A stretch of 40,940 bases of DNA from Prado023 sp963736425 (GTDB taxonomy: Bacteria > Actinomycetota > Actinomycetes > S36-B12 > CAIYMF01). The notes under the pieces were generated by a model, which made no database searches, had not been told where the DNA came from, and saw only the letters and a list, made by a program, of their open reading frames with translations. This document shows, piece by piece, positions 1 to 8,682 of the stretch; positions within the stretch are counted from its first letter, which is position 1; every line of letters starts with the position of its first letter. Where the stretch lies: positions 1 to 40,940 of the forward strand of contig CAVTOX010000043.1 of NCBI GenBank assembly GCA_963736425.1, read 5' to 3'. The position numbers and the translations under genes were made by a program.

Positions 1-82
1 CTGTTACCGGCGCAGTGTCCATGGCGCGACCCTAGCCGCGGGGCGGATTTCAGCGGCTCGCGCTCGGGGTCGGCTCCGATGG

Positions 83-152
83 GAAGATCCTCCGCCAGCG
101 GACGGACCCTCCGCGTCGATGCGGAGGACCTTGCCCCTGGCGGAGGATCTTC
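83..152. repeat. Palindromic repeat, copy 1
   Basis: Outer arms at 83-98 and 137-152 are perfect 16-base inverted repeats (GAAGATCCTCCGCCAG and its complement). Inside them CCTCCGC (108-114) pairs with GCGGAGG (121-127) around a 6-base loop. The unit is homologous to the palindrome at 357-420. It starts 13 bases past the stop of the leftward Cys-rich gene, so it could also act as that gene's terminator, but no T-run follows. A REP/MITE-like origin is inference. Confidence 0.65.
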
Positions 153-164
153 GCAGAGAGACGG

Positions 165-281
165 TCAGCGGCAGGTGCACTGCCGGGGCTCGGGCACGCC
201 GGCCATCACCTGGTCGACGTGGCGGCCGCAGCCGGAGTAGGTCACCTTGCCGCAGGAACGGCAGATCGCGGGGCTGCACAT
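165..281 (-). CDS. 38-residue cysteine-rich small protein
   Basis: This 38-residue gene starts at ATG (281) with a strong Shine-Dalgarno GAAGGAGA six bases upstream and stops at TGA (165). It holds six cysteines, arranged as an early C-x4-C-x2-C group (CSPAICRSCGK), then SGCGRH and a closing CTCR tail, plus one histidine. I recall similar Cys-rich miniproteins annotated as hypothetical in other actinobacteria, with the same SGCG-H-V-Q and final CTC/CSC pattern. Function is not established. The cysteine pattern and the CsoR-type palindrome 33 bases upstream suggest metal (copper or zinc) binding or thiol stress, which is inference. A palindromic repeat lies on each side. Coding status is well supported by the start signal and codon use. 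Confidence 0.75.
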   Translation of the reverse strand: MCSPAICRSCGKVTYSGCGRHVDQVMAGVPEPRQCTCR

Positions 282-314
282 GAGGGTCTCCTTCGAGTTC
301 GTGGTGACTCAAAT

Positions 315-330
315 ATACCCCAGGGGGTAT
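315..330. promoter_or_regulatory. CsoR-type operator (ATACCCC-AG-GGGGTAT)
   Basis: This is a perfect 7-2-7 inverted repeat with G/C-tract arms bounded by TAT/ATA. That is the form known for operators of the CsoR/RcnR/FrmR family (TACCCC...GGGGTA). It lies 33 bases upstream of the start at 281, where a repressor could block the promoter. No csoR-like gene is in the window, so the regulator would act from elsewhere. The palindrome is seen; the regulator assignment is by family consensus. Confidence 0.6.
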
Positions 331-356
331 GTGGGATGAAGTTACGTGACCTCGCA

Positions 357-420
357 GGACCTCCGTAAAGGGCAGGAACCTCCCCATCAACGCGGAGGGT
401 CCTGCCCCTGTCGGAGGTCC
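357..420. repeat. Palindromic repeat, copy 2
   Basis: Nested inverted repeats: GGACCTCCG (357-365) pairs with 412-420, GGGCAGGA (370-377) with 400-407, and CCTCC (379-383) with 394-398. Read on the minus strand it aligns with copy 1 along nearly its whole length, sharing the ACCCTCCGCGT-GATG core and the outer CTCCG arms. The two copies flank the Cys-rich gene and its operator. Confidence 0.65.
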
Positions 421-440
421 GCCGATTGGGGAGGACCTGC

Positions 441-1349
441 TCAGGCGGGGCCAGTAGTTCGGATCGGCTCCCACGGGGGGGGCGGCGCCGGGATCCGGGA
501 CAGGGTCGAGTCCACGTCGCCGAACCGCTGCCCGTGGTCGCGCCACTCGGCGTAGAACGTCGAGACCTCGTCGGCGTCGCGGGCCACGAAGTTCCACCAC
601 ATGAAGACCGGCTCCGGGAACGGGACGCCGCCGAGGACCATCAGGCGGGTCGACTCACGGGCCTCCACGTCGATCTCGGAGCGCCCGGAGCGAGCGCGGC
701 GATCTGGCCCGGATCTGCGGCGGTGCGTGGGGCGGTCGGGCTGTCTCCTACCAGGAGCGGGCCCGTCGAGGGCGATGATCGCGTGCTCGAAGTCCGGGCG
801 AGGGGAACGTCGTCACTCCGGGCTGGACGGTCACCTGCATGCCGAGCAACGTCGGTGGCGAAGGCGGCAGGGCGACGTCGCGCCGAGGTAGCTCCCCGCG
901 ATCAGGGTCGCCGAGGCGCCGGCCCCACTCGACGACGGGGAGGTCCGCGTGGTGCTCGAAACCAGGATCGCCGTGCCGGACGTCGTTGGGCTGGGCGACC
1001 CACAGCTCATCCCCTGGAGGGTGCCTCGGTAGGTGCCGGAGCTCTCCTCCGCGTGCACCACACCGCGGCCCGCGGTCATCAGGTTCACCTGGCCGGGGCG
1101 GATGAGCTGCTCCGAGCCGAGGCTGTCACGGTGCAGCACCGCGCCCTCCATCAGCCAGGTCACGGTCTGCAGGCCGGTGTGCGGGTGCGGGCCGACGTCG
1201 AGCCCGGCGGTCTCTGTGACCTCCGCGGGGCCCATGTGGTCGGCGAAGCACCAGGCGCCGATCGTGCGCAACCTGCGGCGGGGCAGGACGCGGCGCACCT
1301 GCATGCGCCCGACCTCGGCGGTGACGCCGTCGTGCACCTCGATGGACAT
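441..1349 (-). pseudogene. Pirin-family protein gene, multiply frameshifted
   Basis: Pirins are bicupin Fe-binding proteins, variously transcription cofactors or quercetinases. The N-terminal cupin is clear from ATG 1349 (IGAWCFADHMGP, then the metal-binding stretch VGPHPHTGLQTVTWL and RGVVHAEES). Near 1010 the frame is lost: GMSCG appears where GMQLWVAQP is expected, and the next frame continues LWVAQPNDVRHGDPGFEHH. It shifts again near ATLIAGSYLGATSP, and again before DFEHAIIALDG. The C-terminal cupin ends in LGGVPFPEPVFMWWNFVARDADE before the stop at 441. At least three or four single-base shifts are needed to join the pieces, so no full protein can be made as written. Homology is secure; whether the damage is decay or sequencing error is open. 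Confidence 0.75.
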
Positions 1350-1454
1350 GGCCCCAGCGTCGTCCGCCGGTCCGTACTCGCAACGGGAGGCCCGATCGGG
1401 AGTCGCCGGAGCGGCGTCGGCCGGGCGGGGACCCGTCCATGGGTCCAGGTGCCA

Positions 1455-4343
1455 TCAACGCCACGACGTCGACGATGACGGGTCCGGCGCTGAGTCCAGC
1501 GCCCGGGCGAGCGCCCCGCGGCCATGGACCCTCAGCTCCGGTACACGTTCCCAGGTGGTACTCGACAGTCCGGGTCGACAGGAACAGCGCCTCGGCGACC
1601 TCGCGGTTGCTCATCCCCGAGGCCACGGCCAGTGCCACCGCTCGCTCCTGCGCGGTGAGCGCGGAGATGTCGCCGGAGGTCTCGTGCCCAGCTCCGCCCG
1701 GCTGCCCGCCGGCAGCGCGCAGCCTGGCCGGCCCGCGCGGACCAGGGGGTCGCCCCGAGCCCGTCGAAGGCGTGCACCGCGCTCTGCAGGTGTGCGCGCG
1801 CGTGGGACCTCTGGCGGTTCCGGCGCGGTGCTCCCCGAGCAACATGTGCGTCCGGGCCTGCTCGAATGGCTCGCCGGACAGGGCATGTGCAGCCAGAGCG
1901 GCCCGGTAGTGATCCTCGGCCTCCTCGCCGCCGGTGACCAGTGCGGCTGCGCGCTCGTCCAGCGCGGTCGCCAGCGGGTCGCCCATCGCGGTGAGCAGGG
2001 GATGGAGCTCGGCGTACCGCCCGGCCGCCTCGGCGTAGTCCCCGGAGCGCACCAGTGCCTCAATGAGGTCCACTCGAGCCGGAAGGACGGCGTCGCGCAG
2101 CCCACGCCCGAGGAACCGCACGTCCGCTGCCGCCGCGAGCCACGCTACGGCGTCGCTGAGATTCCCCTCGCGAAGGGCGCGCAGCCCGAGCGCGCGATCC
2201 AGGGTGGCAAGGCGCCGTCGGTCGGCACAGCGCGCCCCGACCTCACGCAGACGTCGGGCGTCGACCTGGAGCACTTCGTCCTCCCCACACAGCGCCGCGA
2301 GCTCGACCGCCAGCGCCGTCATCCCCAGCCAGGGTTGGGTGAGTCCGGCGGCCTCGGCCCGCGGCCGACCCGCGCGCAGGTAGGCCCACGCGGTCGGCCA
2401 GTCGCCTCGAGCCCGGGCCCGCCACCCCTGGATGCCGTACAGGCAGGGGATCAGTTGCGAGTCCTGGCCGGCGCGTTCGGCTGCCACCAGCAGGCGGTCG
2501 GTGGCCCCGGGGCTGATGTCGAGAAGGATGTCGTCGAGCCCGACGACCGCCATCAGCATCGGAAGCTCCACGGCCCTCGCGTCCAGGGTGGCCGATGCCT
2601 TGAGCGCCGCCTGTCTGAGCGGCATCGCGCGAGCGACCTGCCCGGCCTGGAACAGGCCCGCTGCCAGCAGGGCTGTCGCCGTCCACGGTGGGTCGATCCG
2701 GCCCTGATCGAGGGCGCGCCCATCCTGGACGAGCTGGGCGTAACGCTGTGCTGCCCGTAGGCCGTCCTCCGCCTCACCGACGCTCCCATGCGATCCCGGC
2801 CGCATCCATGAGCAGCAACGAGACCGTCTCCGGCGCAGTGACCTCGGGCCCTCTCGACCGAGGCCCAGATGGCTGGGAGTGCTGACTGTGGGTCGATGTC
2901 CATCCGGCTCTCAGCCCGCATCCCCGCGACCTGCGCCTGGGTCTGGGGCGTCAGGTAGTTCGTTGTGATCACCTGTAGCAGGGCCTCCGAGGCGGGCAGG
3001 CCGAACGAGAAGGCCACTCGGGCCGCTGAGAGGGCGAAGCCGACACGGTCGGAGGGGGCGGTCGTCATGTGGGCGGCGGCCTCCCAGGCGCGGGCCGCGA
3101 CCTCGAACTGGTCGTGTGCTTCCGCGCGGGTCGCCTGCTCGGCGACCTGAGTCGCCGTGGATGTGTCGGCGGTGTTCACCGAGGCGATCAAGTGGTCCAC
3201 GACGATGCCGGCGGGGAGATCCAGCCTCGTCGCGGCGTCCGCGGCTCGGCGGTGGGCGGCTCGGACCTGGGCGGGGGGCGCCAGGGCCAGCACGACGTCG
3301 CGGAGGGCGGGGGTGCGCAACCGACGGGTGCCGTCGGGCCCCTCGATCAGGAGCCCGGTGCCGCTCGCCTCGTCCAGCGCGACGGGCAGGAGCCCCAGTG
3401 CTGCGGTCATCGAGGTGAGCAGGTCAAGGCGGTCCCCAGCCACGGCAAGGTCCAGGAGCGTGGCGCGCGTCGGCCCGCTCAGCCCGTCGAGGGTCTGGAC
3501 CCATTCAGCGGCGAGCGCCGGGGGGACGGGTACCGGGTCGGGGAGGGGCGTTCGCCCGGCGATCTGGTCGGTCGTGAGCAGGTCCCCCGCGCGGGTGAGG
3601 AGGAGCGGATGGTCGTGCAGGGCCGCGGCGACCTGGTCGAGGATCGGGGAGTCCTCGCTCGGACCCAGCGCAGCGCGGAGGACCGCCTTGGCGGCGTCCC
3701 GGTCCAACGGGCCGAGCACGAGGTGCGGCCATCCCGTGAGCAGGGCCCTCGTGGGGGTGTGGGGTCGGGTTGCGATCGCGAACGCCAGGGGCGAGGGGGC
3801 CAGTCGCTCGACGGCCGTGCGCAACGCCCGCAGCGAGGTGATGTCGGCCAGGTGGGCGTCGTCGATGGTGAGTAGGACCGGGCCGGCGCGGGTCAGGCGC
3901 AGGAGGAGCTCGAGGGCGATCCGCTCTGCGGGCTGGGCGGGATCGGCGATGGTCCGGACGCATTGGGCGCCGGACTCCTGGCGGAGCAAGTCCTCGAGCA
4001 GGGACGACTCGAGGACGGCCTGCCCCGGGGCGGCGCAGACCCGGAGAACCCGCAGGCCCCGGCGCCGTGCATGACGTTCCGCCGCGCCGAGCAGCGCGCT
4101 CTTGCCCATCCCCGGGTCGCCGACGAGGACCAGACGTCCACCGGCACCCGCCTGGGCGGATGCAGCCAGGGCGTCCAGCCGCGCCAGTTCCCCCGACCGT
4201 CCGACCAGCACCCTTCGAGCATGCTCCCGCAGGCGGCCCGGAGGGAACCCGGGTGGGCCTCCGATTCCGGGTCGTTCCAGAGATCCCCGTAGTTCCACGG
4301 ATACCCGTGCCCGGCTCCTGGGCCAACGTGGAGTCGTGAGCAC
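1455..4343 (-). pseudogene. Large LuxR-family AAA transcriptional regulator, frameshifted
   Basis: This is an LAL/MalT-like regulator of about 950 residues. A GTG at 4343 or 4298 is a plausible start; neither has a good ribosome site. The N-terminal STAND-type ATPase has VLVGRSGEL, Walker A GDPGMGKSALL and Walker B VLLTIDDAHL, followed by TPR-like helices. Frame is lost twice between 2780 and 2860, where a third frame reads VTAPETVSLLLMDAAGIAWERR. It resumes as GEAEDGLRAAQRYAQ, is lost again near 1790 after HMLLGEH, and recovers as ALTAQERAVALAVASG, the C-terminal LuxR helix-turn-helix ending in STRTVEYHLG. More missing bases occur in the last helix (VYR-L-G-RGALARALDS); the stop would be at 1455. 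At least five single-base shifts are needed. It is divergent from the VOC gene. Confidence 0.7.
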
Positions 4344-4367
4344 ATCGCGCACAGAAGGAGAACTCCC

Positions 4368-4769
4368 ATGACAACCCCCGTGATCCAACACGTGGCACTC
4401 AGCGTCCATGACATCGACAAGAGCGCCGACTGGTACGCGCGCCTGTTCGACATGACCCTGGTGGCCGAGTTCGATGAGCCGGCGCCGATGAAGGTCTTCA
4501 TGACGCCCACCGGCCAGGCGATCGACCTGCGCCAGGACCCGGACGTCGTCGACGACGCGTTCACCCAGACCCGCGTCGGGCTCGACCACGTCGGGTTCGT
4601 CTGCGCGAGCCGCGGCGAGCTCGACGGATGGCTCGATCGCCTGCGCTCGCACGGCGTCACCGAGTCGGGCATCGAGGAGTCCCCGTTCGGCTGGCACCTG
4701 AACTTCCGCGACCCCGACGAGATCCCGCTGGAGTTCTTCCTGCCGCGGGCGACAGTCGAGGGTGCCTGA
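4368..4769 (+). CDS. VOC-superfamily (glyoxalase/dioxygenase fold) protein
   Basis: A single VOC domain of 133 residues. The first beta-alpha-beta unit begins QHVALSVHDIDKSADWYARL with the metal-position His, and the second begins GLDHVGFVCASRGELDGWLDRL. The closing IPLEFFLP supplies the usual Glu metal ligand. The start at 4368 has AGAAGGAG eight bases upstream. Members of this family handle glutathione- or mycothiol-conjugates, fosfomycin or aromatic diols, and the sequence alone does not say which. The secreted propeller gene follows by 28 bases in the same direction, so the two may be co-transcribed. The gene is intact and ordinary in codon use. Confidence 0.85.
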   Translation: MTTPVIQHVALSVHDIDKSADWYARLFDMTLVAEFDEPAPMKVFMTPTGQAIDLRQDPDVVDDAFTQTRVGLDHVGFVCASRGELDGWLDRLRSHGVTESGIEESPFGWHLNFRDPDEIPLEFFLPRATVEGA

Positions 4770-4797
4770 GCGTGTGACTGAGGAGAAGGGGACGGCC

Positions 4798-5868
4798 ATG
4801 AGGAACATGAAGCGAGCACTGCTCGGCCTGGCTGTTGCCGGTCTGGTGGTGGGACAGGGGCTCGGGGCCGCCTCCGCGGTGCCGGCGGGACCCGATCGTG
4901 AGGGGTTCGACGCCCACGTCATCACCGCATTCGAACCGGGCCCTGGTGGGGCCTTCGCGGAGAGCATGGCCCCGGATGGCCGGGGCGGGATGGTGGTGAG
5001 TGTCACCTCGTGGGGTTGGCCGGTTGATTCGGAAAATCCTGATGGCCCGTGGACGCCTAACTCGGGGCAGCTCTGGCGTGTTCAGCCGGACGGAACGACG
5101 GCTATGTTCGGCCGGCCGATCGCTTTGGGTGATATGGCCATGCTCACCGGTGTCGAGGTTGACGCCCAGGGCCGAGTCTTTGTCGGGGTCTTCAACTTTG
5201 CCGCGGAGAGCGCCTCGCCCGGTACGAAAGCCAAGAAGACCAAGGAGAAGCCTGCCTCTGGGATCCTACGGGTGACCGAGTCGTCCGCGGAGTACGTCAT
5301 GACCCTGCCCGAGATCTCGATGCCCAACGAGGTTGTCGAGCATGATGGCTTTCTGTACGTGACGGACAGCCAGAACGGCTACATCTGGAGAGGGTCGACG
5401 TCCCGACCTAGCACGCCTCACCAGCCGTGGTTCCAGTCCGATCTGCTCACACCTGACACGGGAACCATGGGAGCCAACGGGATCACCTTCGGGAATGACG
5501 CGCTTTACGTGTCCTCGTACGACCGCGGTCTCATCGTGCGTATCCCGGTGGGACCAGGGGCGTCCTCCGGAAGCGCCAGGGTTGTGGCTGAGGACGAGGC
5601 CCTGGTGGGTGCCGACGGAATCAGGTTCGACCAGAGGGGTCGATTGTGGGTGGCAGTCAGTGGCACCTACAACGACTCGGACGGGACCACGCTCATGCCA
5701 CCGGCGGTTGTGGTGGTGCACGCCAATGGTCGCGTCTCGACGGTCACCACCCCCGATGAGTCGTTGGATTACCCGACCGCCGTCGCATTCGGTGGCCCAG
5801 GGACGGTCTATCTACTCAACGGGTCGTACCTCAAGGGAGAGCCCGCCCTGGTGGCGTTCACCCGGTGA
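4798..5868 (+). CDS. ScyD/ScyE-family secreted beta-propeller protein
   Basis: A 356-residue exported protein. An ATG further upstream (4762) overlaps the previous gene; ATG 4798 is preferred because it gives a classical signal peptide (RNMKRALLGLAVAGLVVG, then an A-S-A cleavage site) and has AAGGGGAC just upstream. The mature part is built from SMP-30/NHL-like blades: repeated G-x-x-x-D-G-R-G-x-x-x-V-S motifs (APDGRGGMVVSVTSW, DAQGRVFVGVFNF, DQRGRLWVAVSG). The family is named after scytonemin-cluster proteins of cyanobacteria but is widespread in actinobacteria with unknown substrate. Third-position GC looks slightly lower than in its neighbours. A strong hairpin follows the stop. Confidence 0.8.
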   Translation: MRNMKRALLGLAVAGLVVGQGLGAASAVPAGPDREGFDAHVITAFEPGPGGAFAESMAPDGRGGMVVSVTSWGWPVDSENPDGPWTPNSGQLWRVQPDGTTAMFGRPIALGDMAMLTGVEVDAQGRVFVGVFNFAAESASPGTKAKKTKEKPASGILRVTESSAEYVMTLPEISMPNEVVEHDGFLYVTDSQNGYIWRGSTSRPSTPHQPWFQSDLLTPDTGTMGANGITFGNDALYVSSYDRGLIVRIPVGPGASSGSARVVAEDEALVGADGIRFDQRGRLWVAVSGTYNDSDGTTLMPPAVVVVHANGRVSTVTTPDESLDYPTAVAFGGPGTVYLLNGSYLKGEPALVAFTR

Positions 5869-5880
5869 CGTCCATGGTCA

Positions 5881-5919
5881 GTGTGCCCGGGGTCGACGGC
5901 GGGGCGACCCCGGGCACAC
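5881..5919. terminator. Intrinsic-terminator-like hairpin
   Basis: GTGTGCCCGGGGTCG (5881-5895) pairs perfectly with 5905-5919 around a 9-base loop, 12 bases after the propeller gene stop. There is no T-run, which is common for high-GC actinobacterial terminators. It separates the VOC-propeller unit from the WS/DGAT gene. Confidence 0.6.
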
Positions 5920-5990
5920 GCCTGTCCGGCCGTCGCGATTGGGCTGGTCGGCAGGGGACAGGGGAGCCTCGCCGGTGCCACACTGGAGGT

Positions 5991-7409
5991 GTGACCGGTG
6001 ACGGTCGGCTCAACGCCCTGGAGGCCGGGTTCCTCTGGATGGAGACCGACGTCCAGCCGCTGCACGTGGGGTCGCTGCTCATCTTCGAGGGCCCCGCGCC
6101 GGACCATCACGAGCTCTGCGACCTGATCGCCGCGCGATTGGCGCCGGCGCCCTGGCACCGCCGGCGGGCCCAGCGGATGCCGCTCGACCTGGGTCGCCCG
6201 ATCTGGGTGGACAGCGAGCACTTCTCGGTCGCCGAGCACCTGCACCATGCGGTGCTCGATCCACCCGGCGACGATGCCCAGCTGCGCGCCATGGTGCTGT
6301 GGATCATGGCCGAGCGACTCGACGCGGGTCGGCCGATGTGGGAGATGTGGCAGGTCGATGGGCTGACGGGTGGGCGCTGGGCGGTCATCGCGAAGGCGCA
6401 TCACGCGATGGTCGACGGGCGGTCCGGGACCGATGTGGTCCAGTCCGTCCTCGACCCGGATCCGAGGGCAACCGGCGCGTTACGACCGGTCGCTCGGCCG
6501 GCGACGCTCCCCCCAGCGCCGTCCCGGGGCGTCCTCGCCGCGTCGGGCGCAAGGTGGTTGCTGTCCCTTCCCTGCCGCCTGATCCGGCTGCTCCTTCGTG
6601 CCGTGCTGTCACCGGGCGAGGCACGGCGTGCGATCCAGCAGGTGCGGGCGGGGCTGGCCGCCGTGGTGCGCCCCGACCTGCCTCCCAGCATCCTCAACGG
6701 GCCTCTGAGCGGTGAACGCCTGTGGGGCTGGACGGCGATCGACCGCGCACCGCTGGAGGATCTGCGGATGGCCACCGGATGCACGGTGAACGACATCTTC
6801 CTGACTGCCCTCACCGGAGGGCTGCGCCGGTACCTCCTCGATCGAGGTGAGCCCGTCGAGGCGATGGTGCTCCGGACGATCGTGCCGGTCTCGGGGCGCC
6901 GCGGACTGGGCCCAGCCGCCTCGACGAACGAGACGTCGGCGATGTTCGTGAACCTGCCGGTTGAGGTGGCCGACCTCGACGGGCAGTTGGCCGTGGTCAT
7001 GCAGCGCACCGCTGAGCAGAAGTCACACGGGGTCGCGATGGGCACCGATGCGGTCGTGCGCCTGGCCGACCACATCCCGGCGCCCCTGCTCGCCCGGTCA
7101 GCGCGCAAGTACGTGCGCGCAGGACAGGCGCGCGTGAACGTCGCAGCGACGAACGTGCCGGGGCCTCGGGAGGTGCGTCAGCTCGGTGGCCGGCAGCTCC
7201 TTGACCTCGTGCCCTACATCCCCGTTGCGCTGGACGTGCGCTGCACGTTCGCGCTGATGTCCTACGCCGACCGCCTGACGATCGGGATCACCGCGGATGC
7301 CGTTGCGCTCCCAGACCTGGATCGGCTCGTGGAATCCGTCGGGCTGGCGCTCCACGACCTGGCTGAGGTCTCCCGCTCGGGCCGGCCCGTCGCATCTGCG
7401 ACAATCTGA
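5991..7409 (+). CDS. Wax ester synthase/diacylglycerol O-acyltransferase (WS/DGAT)
   Basis: A 472-residue member of the bacterial bifunctional acyltransferase family, which joins acyl-CoA to diacylglycerol or a fatty alcohol to make storage triacylglycerol or wax ester at the inner membrane. The catalytic HHxxxDG motif is present (KAHHAMVDGRSG, about residue 140). N-terminal NALEAGFLWME and PMWEMW are also family features, as are the C-terminal NVAATNVPGP and the final ITADAVALPDLDRL. GTG 5991 is chosen as start because CTGGAGGT precedes it and homology begins directly afterwards; the open frame runs upstream to 5865 without family similarity and through the terminator hairpin. The gene is intact. 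Confidence 0.88.
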   Translation: MTGDGRLNALEAGFLWMETDVQPLHVGSLLIFEGPAPDHHELCDLIAARLAPAPWHRRRAQRMPLDLGRPIWVDSEHFSVAEHLHHAVLDPPGDDAQLRAMVLWIMAERLDAGRPMWEMWQVDGLTGGRWAVIAKAHHAMVDGRSGTDVVQSVLDPDPRATGALRPVARPATLPPAPSRGVLAASGARWLLSLPCRLIRLLLRAVLSPGEARRAIQQVRAGLAAVVRPDLPPSILNGPLSGERLWGWTAIDRAPLEDLRMATGCTVNDIFLTALTGGLRRYLLDRGEPVEAMVLRTIVPVSGRRGLGPAASTNETSAMFVNLPVEVADLDGQLAVVMQRTAEQKSHGVAMGTDAVVRLADHIPAPLLARSARKYVRAGQARVNVAATNVPGPREVRQLGGRQLLDLVPYIPVALDVRCTFALMSYADRLTIGITADAVALPDLDRLVESVGLALHDLAEVSRSGRPVASATI

Positions 7410-7446
7410 CCTGCGCCAGGGGACGTCAGGGTCCTCACAGCGCACG

Positions 7447-7519
7447 GCCCCCGTAGCTCAGGGGATAGAGCGATGGTTTCCTAAACCACAGGCCGCAGGT
7501 TCGAATCCTGCCGGGGGCA
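7447..7519 (+). tRNA. tRNA-Arg (anticodon CCT)
   Basis: A 73-base cloverleaf. The acceptor GCCCCCG pairs with CGGGGGC, the D-arm is GCTC...GAGC, the anticodon loop TTCCTAA carries CCT (reads AGG), and the T-arm is GCAGG-TTCGAAT-CCTGC. The discriminator base is A and CCA is not encoded. The first anticodon-stem pair is an A-C mismatch. No integrase or duplicated 3' end is visible nearby. Confidence 0.93.
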
Positions 7520-7729
7520 CCGGGTGACAACGCAGGTCAGAGGCTTGTTCGCAAGTGATCGTGGAACCACACATCGATCGCTGGATGGCCGACATGCAGG
7601 CGGGAGGGGTACCGTCATCTCAGAAGCTCGGCAGACCTCCGGATGGTAGTTCCAGCCGAGCTTCCTGCTATTCCAGAGTCGTTGCAGAACTCACGACGCT
7701 GCGGAGCTGCCCTTGTTCTGGCAAGAACA

Positions 7730-8398
7730 TCAGGCCCGTGGGATCGGGTGGCCCTCGGAGGCCTGTACGACGACGAAGCCCTGGCCGGACAGTGCCAGCT
7801 GGTAGGCCTCGCCGGACCCGCGACCAATCATCGCGCCGGCCTTGGCGGTCTTGCGGATACCGGAACTCAGGGACGTGGACCACAGCACCGCGGCCTGCAT
7901 GTCGACGAAGGTCGGGACGTCCACGTTGAGCACAACCGGGGTTCCGTGCACTGTGATCGCCAGCGTTCCGGTCCCCGTGAAGGTGGTGTTGAACAGCCCC
8001 CCGCTCATCATCGAGGCGCCCTCGACCTTGTTGATGTCCCAGGTCAACGAGCTCTCGAAGGCCAGGACATGGCTGCCGCCGATGGTCACGGACTCGTCCT
8101 CGAGGTGCAGGAGGAACACCTCGTCGGCCTGGTCGGCGAGGAACACGTCACCGTCGCCGCTGACCTTCATCAGGGCCATGCCCTCGCTGGTCATGGCCTT
8201 CTTGAACATCTTGGCCATGCCACCGCTGCCCTCGTAGGCGAAGTCCACGTTGCCCTGGTAGGCGACCATCGACCCCTGCTTGGCGTAGAAGGAGCCGCTG
8301 GTCCCCGACAGCCGAACCTTGAGCATCTTGTTGTTCTGCTTCGTGAAGCTGCCCGGGTCCGAAGTCGCCTCGGTGTTGTCGAACATGTCGCTGCGCAT
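7730..8398 (-). CDS. AIM24/TIGR00266-family protein
   Basis: A 222-residue protein of the AIM24 family, a double beta-sheet fold with pseudo-repeats. Characteristic stretches are VRLSGTSGSFYAKQGSMVAY, GDGDVFLADQADEVFLLHLE, VLAFESSLTWDI and the glycine-rich GRGSGEAYQLALSGQGFVVVQ. Bacterial members have no settled biochemical role; the yeast relative organises mitochondrial inner membrane. No signal peptide or membrane helix is seen, so it is probably cytoplasmic. ATG 8398 is used; an internal Met four codons on is possible. It is separated by 284 bases from the CorA gene behind it, in which I see no gene. Confidence 0.8.
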   Translation of the reverse strand: MRSDMFDNTEATSDPGSFTKQNNKMLKVRLSGTSGSFYAKQGSMVAYQGNVDFAYEGSGGMAKMFKKAMTSEGMALMKVSGDGDVFLADQADEVFLLHLEDESVTIGGSHVLAFESSLTWDINKVEGASMMSGGLFNTTFTGTGTLAITVHGTPVVLNVDVPTFVDMQAAVLWSTSLSSGIRKTAKAGAMIGRGSGEAYQLALSGQGFVVVQASEGHPIPRA

Positions 8399-8682
8399 GA
8401 AGTCAGGCTAGGGCAGATGGGGCGACCGAGCGAGGCGGGGTCGGCACGACCCGGCCCTGGCATCGATCAGCTGCTTCCTTGACCCAGGCCCGCCCCGGGT
8501 CAACTTCTGTCTGCTGCTTGGGCTCCCCACCAATCTCGCCGGCGACTTCCCTTCGGGGTGATTCGGTGGGCCTCGCGAGGTTCCGAGTGATGAGTGCCGT
8601 GTGGGTCCTGTCAACGAGGGTGATGGGCTGACCCACAGGGCGCCGGCAACCCTGGTCAGGCGGGCCACCGGGCAGGGGCTGG

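Noticed and set aside
1033..2760. 575-codon rightward open frame
   Set aside because: It is antisense to the LuxR/AAA gene, Arg/Pro/Gly-rich and without domain similarity; the high GC content makes such shadows common.
7447..7729. tRNA-Arg as attachment site for an integrative element
   Set aside because: No integrase, no second copy of the tRNA 3' end seen, and the adjoining genes look chromosomal.
7643..8482. 279-codon rightward frame
   Set aside because: Antisense shadow of the AIM24-like gene.
8399..8682. Possible Mg2+ riboswitch near the first CorA
   Set aside because: The region is downstream of the CorA gene, not in its leader, and I see no matching structure.
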